Assembly (NCBI RefSeq): GCF_023065955.2
Contig: NW_026622986.1
Span: 14,533,848-14,597,847, forward strand
From: Ursus arctos
Taxonomy: Eukaryota > Chordata > Mammalia > Carnivora > Ursidae
Reading direction: 5' to 3'
Length of the DNA: 64,000 nucleotides
Below, piece after piece: positions 12,401 through 24,330 of the stretch. Both the position numbers and the translations under genes were made by a program. The notes under the pieces are model-generated. The model was not told the origin of the DNA and did not search any database. It saw only the letters and a program-made list of their open reading frames with translations. Positions within the stretch are counted from its first letter, which is position 1, and each line of letters opens with the position of its first letter.

Positions 12401-13487
12401 GTTTGTAACCCAGAGGTGTGAAGTCCTTTAACCACGTCTTATCCCACCCGTCTCCTGTGCAGAGCCGGGAAGGAAGGAAGGGAGAGAAGAGTGTGTGGGC
12501 AGAGGCAGTGGCGGTCAGAGGTCACTGGGACCTGGCCGTGGGGTGAAGGGAAGCCTGCAGGTAGGAGAGAGGAGAGAGGGGTTGTTGGAGAACCTGAGGA
12601 GAAAGCTGTTGATTTTACCATTTTGTGTGACACTCCTCTTAGCTCTAGCCAGGACGTGGGACAAGAGCGAGCCCGTCTGGTCCTACGATCCCGAAGACAG
12701 TTCTCCCAAAGCTCACATATCATTCAAGCGTTTTCCTCTTCTCCCCTTTCCTCTGTGAGCCTGGAACTAGGAAGCAAGCCTCAGCCTGAGAGGGAGGAAC
12801 AGAGGAGGAACAGAGAGCTGACTCCTCCTGGGAAGGTTCTACCCTGACCGTCTGCGGCCCCGATCCTCCTCCGCAGAGCTCAGGTACGGAGGAAGCAAAG
12901 CGGGCCTGCAAAAGGCAAGCTGAGGGGTGCGGGGACGTGCAGAAAGGGGGAGCCCGGAAGTGGCTCTCGGTGCTGGCCCCCGGATAAGTGGGTTTCCCTC
13001 GCCTGGATCCTGGCTCCGTCTGGCAGCTGGCAGCCTCGCAGCTGCAAACAACGCCTGACTACAGAGCTCAGGGCCTGCGGGCCCTTTCGGACACCCGGCA
13101 GCTTCCCTTGGCGCTTGGTGGCAGAGGAGCGTGGGAACAGGGCAGGTGGCCCGAGGTGGCTCCCCAGGCAATCCCCACCTTCTAGAGCTCAAAGATTTTG
13201 CCTCCATGCAGCCAGCTCACCAGGGGTCCTGAGAGACTTTCTGGGCTCACCGAAAGAAACAGGAGGGGTGGACGTCATCATTACATTATGTCCTTCGCAC
13301 TGCTGGGACGCTGTTTACTCTGCCAACGGAATTCAGTTCAAGTCCAGGCGCCAGTCAAGCTTTATGATGTGAGACCACAAAAACTGGGAAAATTGCTTTT
13401 GGGCAAAGGGCACTTTCTTGGTGTGGTGAGTATGCCCAGGTGAAGAATACATAGGGAGGGGGTCATGTTTCTTCATTCAGTACTTTG

Positions 13488-13689
13488 TTTTTTTTTTTTT
13501 TTTATTTTTTTAAGATTTACTTATTTATTTGTCAGGGAGGAAAAGAGAGCGAACAAGTAGGGAGAGAAGCAGGCTCCCCGCTAAGCAGGGCACCCGATGA
13601 TGTGACGACGCGGGGCTCGATCCCAGGACCCCGGCATCATGACCTGAGCAGAAGGCAGTCGCGTCACCGACGGAGCCCCCCGGTGCCCC
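13488..13689 (-). mobile_element. CAN-SINE, antisense, 18-bp duplication
   Basis: A T-tract, aagatttacttattta, antisense B box (gctcgatccca) and reversed head (gtgcccc) are present. The duplication tcttcattcagtactttg is identical at 13,470-13,487 and 13,690-13,707. Confidence 0.97.
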
Positions 13690-14284
13690 TCTTCATTCAG
13701 TACTTTGAAGTGTTAGCTTCCCTCACTAGACCTTCCTTGTTTGGGCTGAGAAGCGAGTTTCTGCTGCCGATCTATCTGCGAAGTTAGAGCAGCCCTGACC
13801 ACTGCTGACCGCGGTGCACTCTGGCTCCTTGTTGGAGCTTGTGCTCAGGCTGGAGCCCCGCATTCCTCATCCAGAGCCGCTTCCAGCGCAGCCAAATTCC
13901 CCGGGAGCCTGGCACGCGGTCTATTTGCACAACGCATTTTTAAACTCTGAATCATGCCAGCTTCTCTCCTGTATCACTTCGGGTTAAACTCAGCAGCATT
14001 CTAGTACCTTGGCTTCTCCTTGTACCGACAGGTGGGTCTCCCAGGCTTCCCGGGCACCCCGCCTCCAGGAAGCAGAGAGGGCCCGCAGATCAAAGCGTCG
14101 CCTGCATTCGACGCCCACTCACCTGGGACAACCAGGTGCTGGTAACAGGCTGTTTGTCACTCCCAGCCCCACGGAACTTGCACAGGGCTGCCCTAGGCAA
14201 AGTGGCTAAACAGGCCCTCTTCACCCGAATTTGCTAGCATTTCCTTCTATTTCCACTGAAACGTAGCTCCACGCGGCAAGCGTT

Positions 14285-14402
14285 CCTTGACATTTGTTTT
14301 GCCAAGCCATGTGGGCCGAGCACTGGTCCGGGCGATGGGGATGAGGCCGTGAACAAAATGGGAGAGGCTCCTTCCCGCCTCATGGAGGGCTTGAAAGCTG
14401 CC
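14285..14402 (-). repeat. L2 3'-end fragment
   Basis: 'gtgggccgagcactggtccgggcgatggggatgaggccgtgaacaaaatgg', then 'cctcatggagggcttgaaa', follows the antisense L2 3' consensus. Confidence 0.6.
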
Positions 14403-14479
14403 ATGACATTTGTTATGTAAATTTTTCTTTACACTGTGTACAGATAACCTGTACATAGTATCCAACTATACTGAGAAAA

Positions 14480-14880
14480 TAAATACTAGTGGCTAATATA
14501 TATGTGCCTTGGAGATACGCATCGGGTAGGGAAGGTATAAAGGAATACGGAAGAATGACACACACCCACGTGAGGAGGTCACCACTGGGATAGGAAAGGG
14601 GACAGTGTCGAGAAGAATGCAAAGGGGCTCCAATTCTATTGGTAAAGATTTCTCAAGCTGCGTGCTGGGTACATGAGTATTTTTAACTTCTGATTTGTGC
14701 TCTTTTGTGTGTCTTAAATATTTCATTATAATATTTAAAACAAAATATCAGTACTGGATGCAAAGGTGTGCGTGCAAGGGAGCTCAGTGCAGAGCTATTT
14801 GCGGCAGTCAAAACATTTAAAACTGGGTGTCCAACAAGAGAAAATTGGTTAAGTGGATTACGGCACAGTAAAAAAAAAAA
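14480..14880 (+). repeat. Decayed L1 3'-end fragment
   Basis: 'ggatgcaaaggtgtgcgtgcaaggg', 'agctatttgcggcagtcaaaa' and 'ccaacaagagaaaattggttaagtggattacggcacag' resemble the conserved L1 3' segment 'aatgtccatcaa..ggaatggttaaataaattatggta'. Confidence 0.5.
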
Positions 14881-15377
14881 ATCAAGATGATACTTTGAAT
14901 ATTGAATATTACCCTGATCGTCCTAGGAACCCTAAGTCACCTGGTTTAATTGAGCGAGCTGCTGCATCTACCAGGGTAGAGCGGAAGACGACAGAAACTT
15001 GGTGCTTCATTGGTAATTTGATACCTCGCATTTTATTTTCCACAGTACTTTTAAGCCCGTGATCAGTATAAATGTGTTCACTAGCTGAGTATTCCCGAGG
15101 ATTTAGAAATGTTCGGTCAGCACCGGACATCATCTTCCCATAACAGGTAAGAGTATTGAATTCTTGAGCAAGAAGAGATGAAGAAGGAAAAATTTGAAAG
15201 GCTGAAATGAGGCCCCCTACAATAGCCTACAAACTAGCCTTCAGCATACTCGCCTCTGGACTTTCCAGACGAGGAGACTTGTTGCTGGTGAAATTAGTTT
15301 CCTTTCTCTTATCAGATTGTTCAAATAACAGGACAGTTTCTCACTTGTCTCATTAGGCTCTACAACATATAGTATAT

Positions 15378-15575
15378 AGGGCGCCTGGGTGGTTCAGATG
15401 GTTAAGCGTCTGCCTTTGGATCAGGTCATGATCTCTGGCTCCTGGGATGGAGTCCACGTTGGGCTTCTTGCTCAGCAGGAAGTCTGCTTCTTTCCCTCTC
15501 TCTGTCTGCCCCTCCCCACTGCTTGTTCTCTCTCTCGCTCACTCAAATTAACAAGTAAAATCTTTTTAAAAAATG
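15378..15575 (+). mobile_element. CAN-SINE, diverged
   Basis: Head gggcgcctgggtggttcag, 'ctcctgggatggagtcc' and a pyrimidine-rich block followed by aagtaaaatcttttt. AT-rich flanks (atatagtatata / atattatatag) suggest an imperfect duplication. Confidence 0.9.
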
Positions 15576-16270
15576 TATATTATATAGTAATGGACCTTGC
15601 CAAGGATTCGATTATTTCTGTCTATTCCCTTTTGCACATCCCACCCAGGAATTCTAAGGAATGTAGCTTTCAAATCAATGCTACTGGACAACTGGCTTTC
15701 TGCTCTGTCGTGGGGTGATTAAACTGTGATTTGGAAGCTGAGAGTAAACTTTTTCCATTTAAAACAATCAAACGGAGCGCGGTTTTCTGAATGTGTATGA
15801 TGCATATGTGGCCACCAGCCACTAGGTGTCACTACAGAGAGTTACAGCATCGTTTCAGAGCATCACAGGATAGGTTTGAAGCAGAAGGGTGAGCTGGATT
15901 TGTGTTCAGCCCCTGGAGACCCCTGCTTCTGCCTTGTTCACGTCAACAGTTTAGTGATCCCTCCTGAATTTCCAAAAAAGCTTCCCAACAGAGCTTCAGG
16001 GGAATATGAACATACGTAACTCCTACTCTGGAGTATTTGCGTTTCAAATTTTATCTCAAATTATTGAAATGTTTGCTCTTTGTTAGCAAACCAGAAGCAA
16101 GAGGAGATGGATTTCAGGGGAGGGAAGAACTATGAGACCTTTCAATCATGCATACTCCAGGCAAGACTTGCAACTACATTCAGTTTTATACTTTTGTTTA
16201 TGTAGCCCTTGTATAATGTTGTAGTGTAGAAGCTTGTAAATTCAGTTTATAAATAAAATGTCTAGTTTCT
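15576..16270. other. Intergenic with a CTCF-like motif
   Basis: Unique sequence. It contains CAGCCACTAGGTGTCACTA at 15,817-15,835, which matches the CTCF core consensus at about 17 of 19 positions. Nothing else is recognised. Confidence 0.4.
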
Positions 16271-16460
16271 GGGGCACCTGTGTGGCTCAGTCGGTTAAGT
16301 GGCTGCCTTCGGCTCAGGTCATGATCCCAGGGTCCTGGGATCGAGTCCCACATCGGGCCCCCTGCTCAGTGGGAAGCCTGCTTCTCCCTCTGCTTGCTGC
16401 TCCCCCTGGCTTGTGCTCTCTCTCTCTGCCAAATAAATAAATAAAATCTTAAAAAAAAAA
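16271..16460 (+). mobile_element. CAN-SINE with imperfect duplication
   Basis: Head ggggcacctgtgtggctcag, 'gggtcctgggatcgagtccc' and tail aaataaataaataaaatctt. Flanks aaaatgtctagtttc and aaaatgtccggtttc match with two differences. Confidence 0.95.
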
Positions 16461-17559
16461 TGTCCGGTTTCCAAAGTCTGTACCTAAAAGGCACATATAG
16501 GAACGTAAATCATCAGTAAAAAAGTATGAAATTTGAGTTGAATTAGAAACGATTTAATTATACCATAATTTGCCACTTACCTTAATTTTGATAAAGCAGC
16601 CCCATTTTATCATAAAATGCCTTTCACCTTTTTGAAACTTAAGTCACTTGACTCAACTCCACTTATAAGCTTTACTCTGCAACAAACGTCTGTGTTGTCT
16701 TACTTGCTGAGAAAAGAAGTAAAAGTAGGAGAGCTGCAAACCTATATGGCCCAGCTAATGCTTAGCCCTGAGCACCTGGACACAAAGGTGGCCCTCAGTA
16801 GCCCCTCCCCTCCCTCTAGTTTGCGTGTCATCAGTGCAGCAATAAACTCATAGAACTGCCAACAGATCTAATTTCAAAACCAGCTGATTATCACCTCTAT
16901 CTTACAAAGTTATGAATTTAAGGTTTTTAATCTCACATGCTTTTTAAAATCCTAACTATAAATTTCATGTTGATTCTTCTACAGTTCTAGATGTGGGTGA
17001 CGGTATGATGTAAAGGACCCCGATTAAGTGTAGGTATAATTTCTTCGAAAAAGGAAAGATGATTTGTAAGGGGAAAAAAATGAGTCAGAGAAAAATAGAG
17101 TTTACTGATTTAGTTATACAGTCCGGTCGGGTCCAGCAGCCCTTTCATGGGGACGGCACGAAAGCAAAGTCTGAGGCTGGATCATGAAACAGTGCTCTTC
17201 ACCAATTACCACCAAGGACTTTAAAAACTCTGCTCAGGTGTTTGCTACTTACTATCCAACTTTGAGACTTCTACTAAAACTCAGCCTCCACATAAAGAAA
17301 GAAAGAATTGGTGATTGGAATTACCCACGATGATGACTTTGACAGTTTCTGTATTACTCAAGGATACTGATTATATCGGTATAAATATTACTCAAGGAAA
17401 ATATTAAGCAATTAAGAAAATGATGAGTAATTCAACATACTTTAGTAAAGATGAGAAAGGAACGAGGAGGATAATAATGGTAACATATCTCTTCAACCTG
17501 GCACCATCAGGGAATGAGGCATTCTACGCCAGTGGGTAAAGATTATTTACTAAAAATTT
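16461..17559. other. Intergenic, nothing recognised
   Basis: AT-rich unique sequence with short ORFs only. Confidence 0.5.
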
Positions 17560-18170
17560 TAAGACTCATTTTCTATTTAATGGAGAAAGTATAGACACTT
17601 CCCTTGAAGATCACAAGAGTACCTGTTATCATTGATCCTGCCTAACGTAGTATGGGAGGTCCTTGCCAACATTAAAGGAAAGAAAGAGAAATAGAGACAA
17701 AGGATAAAAAAAGTCATCATTTACAGCTGATATGATCTCCTCCCTGGAAAAATCATCCAAGTAAGAAAGTTTAGCAAGGCTGCTGGATGCAAGATCAAAT
17801 GACAATAAACTATGCTATTTCTCTATGTCAGTCCTATCCAACTATATAACTCATTATGTCCAAGTTACCATTCACAATAACAATAAAACTATAAATATCT
17901 AGAGATTAATTTTTCCAATACTACATAAGATCTCTCAGGAGAAATTTGTTAAACTCCAGGACATAAAAGATGATCTGAGTAAACGGAAACACATTCCATG
18001 GGTTAAGGAAGGGCAACTTATTATTATAAAGATATTAATTCTTCCCCAAAGTAATCTATTTAATGGAATTCGAATTCCGACAGGACTTTTTTAAGGAACT
18101 CAACAGACTCCGAAATTTCTATGGAGGAAGTAAGGCCCATGAATAGCTAAACCTACACAGAGTCCCAGTG
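17560..18170 (+). repeat. Decayed L1 ORF2 fragment
   Basis: 'gtagtatgggaggtccttgccaac', 'tcatttacagctgatatgatctcctccctgg', 'aaggctgctggatgcaagatcaa' and 'cccatgaatagctaaacctacac' follow L1 reverse-transcriptase sequence in sense. The frame is broken. Confidence 0.75.
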
Positions 18171-18899
18171 AAAACTGGGGGTATTCGCCAGAGATTCTCC
18201 CCCTTGCGGCCCTAAACTTTACCCCACGGGTAAACCAAAAGCTTTGCTCAGCTTTCCAGCCTCTCGGCTCTGGCTTCCACAACCGGCGAAGCCAGGAAGG
18301 GGAGCTATGACACCAATGGTTTTGCTTCTCTGGAGGCTCCTTCTCTTTGGGATCCTGGCTCAGCAAGTCCTCACTGTCATGGTAGGTCTCCAGTCGGACG
18401 GATTTGTAATAATTGGTCCGGCTCTCAGAGAACGGGTTGGCTTCAGAGACGAAATTCCGTTGCTCTTTCTGACACCTTGACCTCATTCAAGGAATTTTCC
18501 ACAAACCCCAAGTATGTAACCCTGGGTTTTCCTGTGCGCCCTGCACATTCTGATCACCACCCTCTCCTTGTCATTACTGCCACAGGGTTCTCATGATGAC
18601 ACCGAGTCTCTGACTGCTCTCTCCGAGATACCCGGACTCTTTCCTATTTCCACAACTTAAGTAGTCAAAAAAACGATCTGTCATCTCGTGTCACTCAAAT
18701 CAACTTTTTTTGCCTTCTGTGATGTTTTATTTACAGACCTGTACCTAGATTTCCAAATTCTGTTCACTTGTTACTTCCTAAGACCACAAGGATTATGTGT
18801 CTTTCATTTACCACCGTCCTCCCAGCCCCTGGCAAGGCTGGTCAATTGCAGATGGTCAATAACTCTCTGCTGAGAAGACACCTAAGAGCAAAACAACGG
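18171..18899. other. Intergenic, contains an unexplained antisense ORF
   Basis: A minus-strand frame is open from 18,486 to 18,100 (128 codons); its last part runs into the L1 fragment. Residues 10-55 look protein-like (a YYKSVRLETY segment followed by an acidic run), but I cannot name a family. No splice or start context confirms a gene. Confidence 0.3.
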
Positions 18900-19095
18900 C
18901 TAAATTAGTATATTGAGACCTACTTTGTGCAAGGTACTCTTCTAAGCAATTTACAGTGAATCCTCCCCACAACCTTATGAGGAAGGAGACTCTGTTATCC
19001 TCACTTTATAGGTGGGACATAGACATTCAACACTTGCCCTGGTTACTCCACTAGTAAGTGGCAGAGACAGGATTTCCATAGAGGTATTGTGACTC
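18900..19095 (-). repeat. MIR SINE, antisense
   Basis: 'ctactttgtgcaaggtactcttctaagcaatttacagtgaatcctccccacaaccttatgagg' and 'actagtaagtggcagagacaggatt' match reverse-complement MIR. Confidence 0.85.
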
Positions 19096-19109
19096 CAAAG
19101 CAGGCCTTC

Positions 19110-19255
19110 TTTTTTCCCCCCAGCTGTACTGAGATATAATTTACACTTAACATTGTATAAGTTTTAAGCGTACAACATAACGATGTGATTTAGTACGTAA
19201 ATACTGCAAAATGGTCACCAAGGTAAGTTCAGCTAACACACCCATCACCTTGGGA
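19110..19255 (-). repeat. L1 3'-end fragment
   Basis: 'ctgtactgagatataatttacacttaacattgtataagttttaagcgtacaacataacgatgtgattt', then 'tggtcaccaaggtaagttcagctaacacacccatcacc', is the familiar old-L1 3' segment, entered after a pyrimidine run. Confidence 0.6.
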
Positions 19256-20393
19256 AGCCGGCCTTCTTGACTTCCTTTCTCTATAGACAGCCTCTTAGAA
19301 AGCAAGCGCTGAATGCCTTCCCTTTCCTCCTCCCTCCCTACACCCATTTCCACTTCCTTCCTTTCTCCTGTAACACTGGATGTTTCCAAGTCAATATGTA
19401 TCTGCCTTTAAGATAAAACCTTGAAATTTTACCCTTATCTAAGGCACGGGGGCAGCAAGACCACAAGGAGTCCAGTGCCCAAGTGTGGCTTTGCGAGAAT
19501 CCCTTGCCTCTCCTAGGTCCCCAGCACGTCCTCCAGCCCTGGCCTGCTCCCACCCCATGATGAGTTATACACACAGTGGGGAGAACAGAAGAACCGCCGT
19601 CTTCGATCTTTACCCCTGGATTTCATTGGGTTTGGCTGCTGATCTGCTTCTTATCAGCCTCTCCTGCTTGCTGTGAAGCCCCTGACTGGGGCCTGGGCTT
19701 GGCTCTCCTTCTGCTTGTTTGCTCCTCCTCATGCAGACCTTAGCCTGCTGACCTCTTGCCCGTCTCTTCATGCCTTGGAATGCTCGGATTCAGAACTTGG
19801 TTTTGCTCTTTATCATAAGACTAAGTGGCCTGATTATGTTTGTGAACACTCTGGCCTTGAACCCACGTGTCACCTCCAGGCCATGTGGAAAAGTCAGATT
19901 CCCAGTGGTGGTCATTTCATATCCTCTCGGGCTTCCCTATGACCCTGAGGCTAACAAGGGTACTCTCAGTTTTTCTCGTTCTCCCGCTTATCAATGAAAG
20001 GCCCTTAATATATTCCCTCAATTTTTTCCTTTCTTCCTCTCTTGCTAATATTCCTCAGTTTACCTCCACCCTGTGACCTCTGGTTTCATGAGAACCAGGT
20101 GCAGATGTGGGAAACCTTCCTAATTTTTCCCAAAGGACTTCTGCAGGGGAGCTGTGGTGAAGCCATTTATGCTAACAGTATCATGCACTGTTGTCCGTGG
20201 TGTGGAGGAGGGGACAAGAGAGGTACAAGGTTTGCCCTTGAGGAAGACTCCAGAAACTGTATGTAAGGGACTACAGAGATAAAAAGCAGAAACAAACAAA
20301 CAAACAAATTGTGACCAGAAATTATTCTGTGGGAAATAACGTGAATTAAAATAAGATCTAATCCACTCCATTATGTATGCTTCCCTTTCGTAC

Positions 20394-20414
20394 TGTGTGT
20401 GTGTGTGTGTGTGT
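20394..20414. repeat. (GT)n microsatellite
   Basis: About 10 GT units. Confidence 0.95.
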
Positions 20415-21539
20415 CAGGGAAACTGCTGGGACCATCTGTTAAATGTTTATTTCCATTGTTACTTCTCAGGTGCCAGCAAACCCTGTAATGGGAAGAAAGA
20501 GGAGAATAGCTTTTTAAGTTCATTGGGAAATGATCAAGAAAAGGAAAAGGCAGGAGCCAAATTCAGCCTCGAGTTCTGTCTTTCTTTTTATAACCAGAAA
20601 GTTCTAGAATAGGGAAGTCTACCTTTTTGGGGAATTATTACCTCGATCTCTGCTTGTTTCCTCGTTGTTGATACTACTGCTTTAGGCAGAGGAAATGGGG
20701 TACTTAGGAGGGAGACGTTTTGTCATTTGTCAATACTTCTCTGAAAGGACGGAGGAAATAGCAAAGACTGGAAACAAACCATTTTACTTTACGTGTTAGC
20801 TCTTCTGGAAAATAGTTGGAGAATAAGGGTGCAGTCTTCAGCCAAAATAAGGTACAAGAGCTAGTCTGTGCAATTTAATTATTCATGCTTTCCCTTCCTA
20901 CAATTAGTCTGGATAATCAAATACTGAGTGACCCAGAAAGATGGAAAGACAATGAAGCATTTTCCAGTGGCCTCACATGCTCCTGAGGTTTAAGCCTGCT
21001 TGCTGTCATCCAAGAATAGCTTCATCATAGAAAAATTGAAGAAGAAAGTAATTAGCATCCCTGCACAAACCTTGAAAGTTTGTGTTTACACTGGGTTAAA
21101 TTCATGAGAGGGAAAGTTGGGGTTTTCTGTTCTCTGAACTATAGAAATTTGGTTAGACAATACTTAAAGCTCCAGCAGCTTCAGAGTCAATTACCTTGAA
21201 TCTTGCTGCCAAAAACTCATTTTAGTTGGTGAAAAGCAGTTTGGCCCAAACCTCAAATTAGCTTGCAAATGACAAATTCTCATTTTTTCCATCTAAATAA
21301 AATAGCGCCACTTAGGCACTGTGTATTTCTAAGAGATCGAAACTGACATGTAGGACTTACTTTTAAAAACAATAACTACTTAACAAAGACCTGTGGGCAC
21401 TTCCGTAAATAAACCTTTTGGCTAGAAGACAACAGAGCAGAGTTTGGTAAAAAGTCAATCTGTTTAAGGAAAGTTATAGTGAGATTTCAGTATTTTATGG
21501 AACAAATTACTTTAGGTTCATCCTATGGAAGACTGATGA

Positions 21540-21712
21540 AAGTAAAGCATTGTAGCGCTTTCTATGAACTATCTCTTTTCATCCTCACAGCCCAGTAAGG
21601 CAAGTATTTTTATTCATATGTTTTTGAAGGTAGATATAATACATTTCCCAGCATCTTAAAGCTGGTTTTGGAGCCAGGACCTGCCTGCAGCTGACCGAGC
21701 CCCAGAACTGTC
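21540..21712 (-). repeat. MIR SINE, antisense
   Basis: 'agcgctttctatgaactatctcttttcatcctcacagcccagtaaggcaag' and 'tttggagccaggacctgcctgcag' follow reverse-complement MIR. Confidence 0.65.
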
Positions 21713-21799
21713 TCTATAAAGCAAAGGGGAAGTTTTTCACCTCTAATGTATTACAGAGATTGCAAGACACAAGAAAACATTTAAATTATGGACCTAGAG

Positions 21800-21997
21800 G
21801 GGCACCTGGGTGGTGCAATTGGTTAAGCGTCTGACTCTCGGTTTTGCCTCAAGTTATGATCTCAGGGTCATGAGATCGAGCCCCACCTCGGGCTCCACAT
21901 TCAGCGTGGGTTGGCTTGAGATTCCCCTGCACCTCCTGCCTGTGCTCTCTCTATCTCTCTTTGTCTCTCTCTCTCTCAAATAAATAAATCTTTAAAA
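21800..21997 (+). mobile_element. CAN-SINE with 17-bp duplication
   Basis: Older subtype with 'gtctgactctcggttttgcctcaagttatgatctcagggtcatgagatcgag'. The flanks aaattatggacctagag and aaattatggaactagag differ at one base. Confidence 0.95.
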
Positions 21998-22700
21998 AAA
22001 TTATGGAACTAGAGCGTACCACCCACACAAGAAAATGAAGGTGATAGTTCTGTTTGACATAATGCTCTCATCAGAAGCTCAGCTCTCATCAAAAGCTCAT
22101 AGATACTACTGATCATGAATTCCTCTTTATCATTCATTAATCAGAGAGATTAATTCTGGACTCGATACACTGTACTTAAGCTTTCTGTAGATCATTCTGG
22201 CTTTGCAAAGACCTAGCTTATAGTATCATTTTGATTGTTTGCCTAGGAGATATTCCGTTTGCCAGATTGAATTGTAATAATTAATAAAAACTCCTTCCAT
22301 CACATTTGCTAAGCACTGCTCCACATCCTCTTGTAACTTTTTTCTTCCAATCCTTTTGCTGTTCACACACAAAAAAAAAGACTGAAAAAAATGACTGAGG
22401 GTTTCATCAATGCTAAATCAAAACAAAGACTGATTTAAACAATTTCTGGAAATAACGTTTGAGTTATAAAATTGTGTTCATTGATAAGAATTCTCTTAGT
22501 GATATGTTTATACTTTTTATGCTCATATACTATCGTTTAGAAATATTTGAAGCTGTTTGATTATTGAATGAGACTCATATTAGTTTCCTCTCTACTACAA
22601 CTTATATTTTAAACATCATTACGTGAATACTGTATTCACATCTTATTTTCCCATGAAGTGGCAAGGAATAGAAATCTGGCCCTCAAAAGAAAAGTTCCAG

Positions 22701-22820
22701 GGGTGTCTGGCTGGCTCAGTCAGAGGAGCAGCGTCCAACTTCTGAGTTTGGGGTCATAGGTTCGAGCCCCACATTGGGTATAGAGATTATTAAAAAATAA
22801 ACTTAAGAAAAAAAAGAAAG
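22701..22820 (+). mobile_element. Short CAN-SINE lacking the pyrimidine-rich block
   Basis: Only the tRNA-related head, 'ggttcgagccccacattgggtatagagattatt' and a short A-rich tail are present. The flanks aaaagaaaagttccag (22,685) and aaaagaaaagctccag (22,821) show that the short form inserted as such. This is an older, shorter subfamily. Confidence 0.9.
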
Positions 22821-23479
22821 AAAAGAAAAGCTCCAGAGCAGGATGGGTCACGTAGTGAAAATACACTGGAGGAAACCTGTAAGTCCTAGTCTCATCATGC
22901 TCATTCCGGAAGCTTCTGATATGGCCAAGTGGCTTATATCAGACCAACTCACCTAAGAGTATGAATTATCAATCTAGACAACATACAAATAAAACAGCCA
23001 TTTAAAGACAATGTAGAGTGAATAACTTAGGCAGAAACTCAAAGGGATTAAATTCTTGAAATAAGGGGACTGTACTAGATATAACCCATATTTATTTAAC
23101 TTTTCCCTGAGAGCATCCTTCAGACTGTGAGGCATGAAGGGACACAGCTCAACCAAGAAGTCGCCATTTTATTAGCCTAAGGAGTCAGAGATGAAATTAG
23201 GAGCTACTCGAGTGGTTGGAAATTGAGGAGGCTAATTCCAGGAAAAAGAGGAACCTGTGGTAGAGATAAGCTCTCAAATCGGAGCATAAACTACCATTAA
23301 GTGCTTGGTTGACCTGGAACGGAGGGTGTGCAAGGCATGACTCCGGGGACACCTGAGGAAAACAGCAGCTGGACACTGCAAAGAGCAGAGATTTTAGCCA
23401 CTGTGGACTGCAGAGAAGACAAAGGGAATTAAAGACCAGAAAACTCAGAGGGGTTTGACAAACACTTACAACATTTCAC

Positions 23480-24330
23480 TGAAAACCCAGAAGGGCCACT
23501 CTTTCAAAGTGAAGTTCAAATCCCAGTCTAAAGGGATTTGCCTTGGAACTCAGAGAAAAACTAAAATAGACCTACACTAATAAAACCTAAAACCAAACTT
23601 CTACAAGTTCAAAACGACTGGTGAGCAATTTACCCACCTGCTACAACAAAACCTGACGTTCTTTAAAGGTAGACCTAGGGACGCCTGGGTGGTGCAGTCA
23701 GTTAAGTGTCTGCCTTTGGCTCAGGTCATAATCCCAGGGTCCTGGGATCGAGTCCTTCATGAGGCTCCTTGCTCAGCGGGGAGCCTGCTTCTTCCTCTGC
23801 CTGCCGCTCCCCCTGCTTGTGCTCTCTCTCTGGCAAATAAATAAATAAAATCTTTAAAAAAATAAAGGTAGACCATAGAATTCAGGAGCTTTACAGTGAT
23901 CTATCCACCATGTCTGGTATATAATAAAAACTTACTAGACATGAGAAGAAACAGGAAAATGTGACCCATTATTAAGAGAAATATCTGTCAATTCAAACAG
24001 TCCCACAGATGACCCAGATGTTGAAATTAGCAAAGACTTAAAAATAACTCTGATAAATATGTCTTAAAATTTATTGGAAAATATAACTATAATGCATAAG
24101 ATGATGCGGGCTTTTAGGAGAAATATGGGAAGTATAAAAAAGGATCAAATGGAAACTCTAGAACCAAAATCTATAACATCTGAAATTAAAAATGTATTAG
24201 ATGTGATTAACAGCAGATTGGACACAATGGAAGTAAAGGATTGATGACCTTAAAAACCAATCAGATAAAGTAAGAATCTTGAAAGCAGCCAATGTAAAAA
24301 GATGTATACAGGCAAAAAGATGTTACGCAC
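23480..24330 (+). repeat. HAL1/old L1 fragment (interrupted by a SINE)
   Basis: 'gtgacccattattaagagaaatatctgtcaattcaaacagtcccacagatgacccagatg', 'agcaaagacttaaaa' and 'gtgattaacagcagattggacac' follow HAL1/L1 5' and ORF1-region sequence in sense. The CAN-SINE at 23.68 kb is nested in it. Confidence 0.7.
23678..23860 (+). mobile_element. CAN-SINE nested in HAL1-like sequence
   Basis: Head gacgcctgggtggtgcag and an AATAAA tail. The duplication aaaggtagacc lies at 23,665-23,675 and 23,864-23,874. Confidence 0.95.

Larger units (their letters stand above)
10930..13469. other. Intergenic, old L2 pieces and a purine microsatellite
   Basis: This stretch contains L2-like fragments (11.16 and 12.30 kb) and the GAAA/GGAA tract at 11.87 kb. 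It is somewhat more GC-rich from 12.4 to 13.3 kb, but it lacks CpG-island density and exon signals. No gene is recognised. Confidence 0.5.
13708..15377. other. Intergenic, old L2 and L1 ends
   Basis: An L2 scrap (14.29 kb) and an L1-like 3' end (14.48-14.88 kb) are the only recognised contents. The 74-codon minus-strand ORF at 14,909-15,133 matches no family that I know. Confidence 0.45.
19256..21799. other. Intergenic, mostly unique sequence
   Basis: Contains (AAAC)n at 20,289-20,307, (GT)n at 20,394-20,414 and a MIR at 21.54 kb. The 20.6-21.5 kb part is repeat-poor and has several homeodomain-type TAATTA/ATTA words. No gene is recognised. Confidence 0.5.

Noticed and set aside
16258..16440. 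ORFs inside CAN-SINEs (also at 10.7, 15.4, 24.7, 25.4 and 37.9 kb)
   Set aside because: The similar translations come from SINE sequence, which is non-coding.
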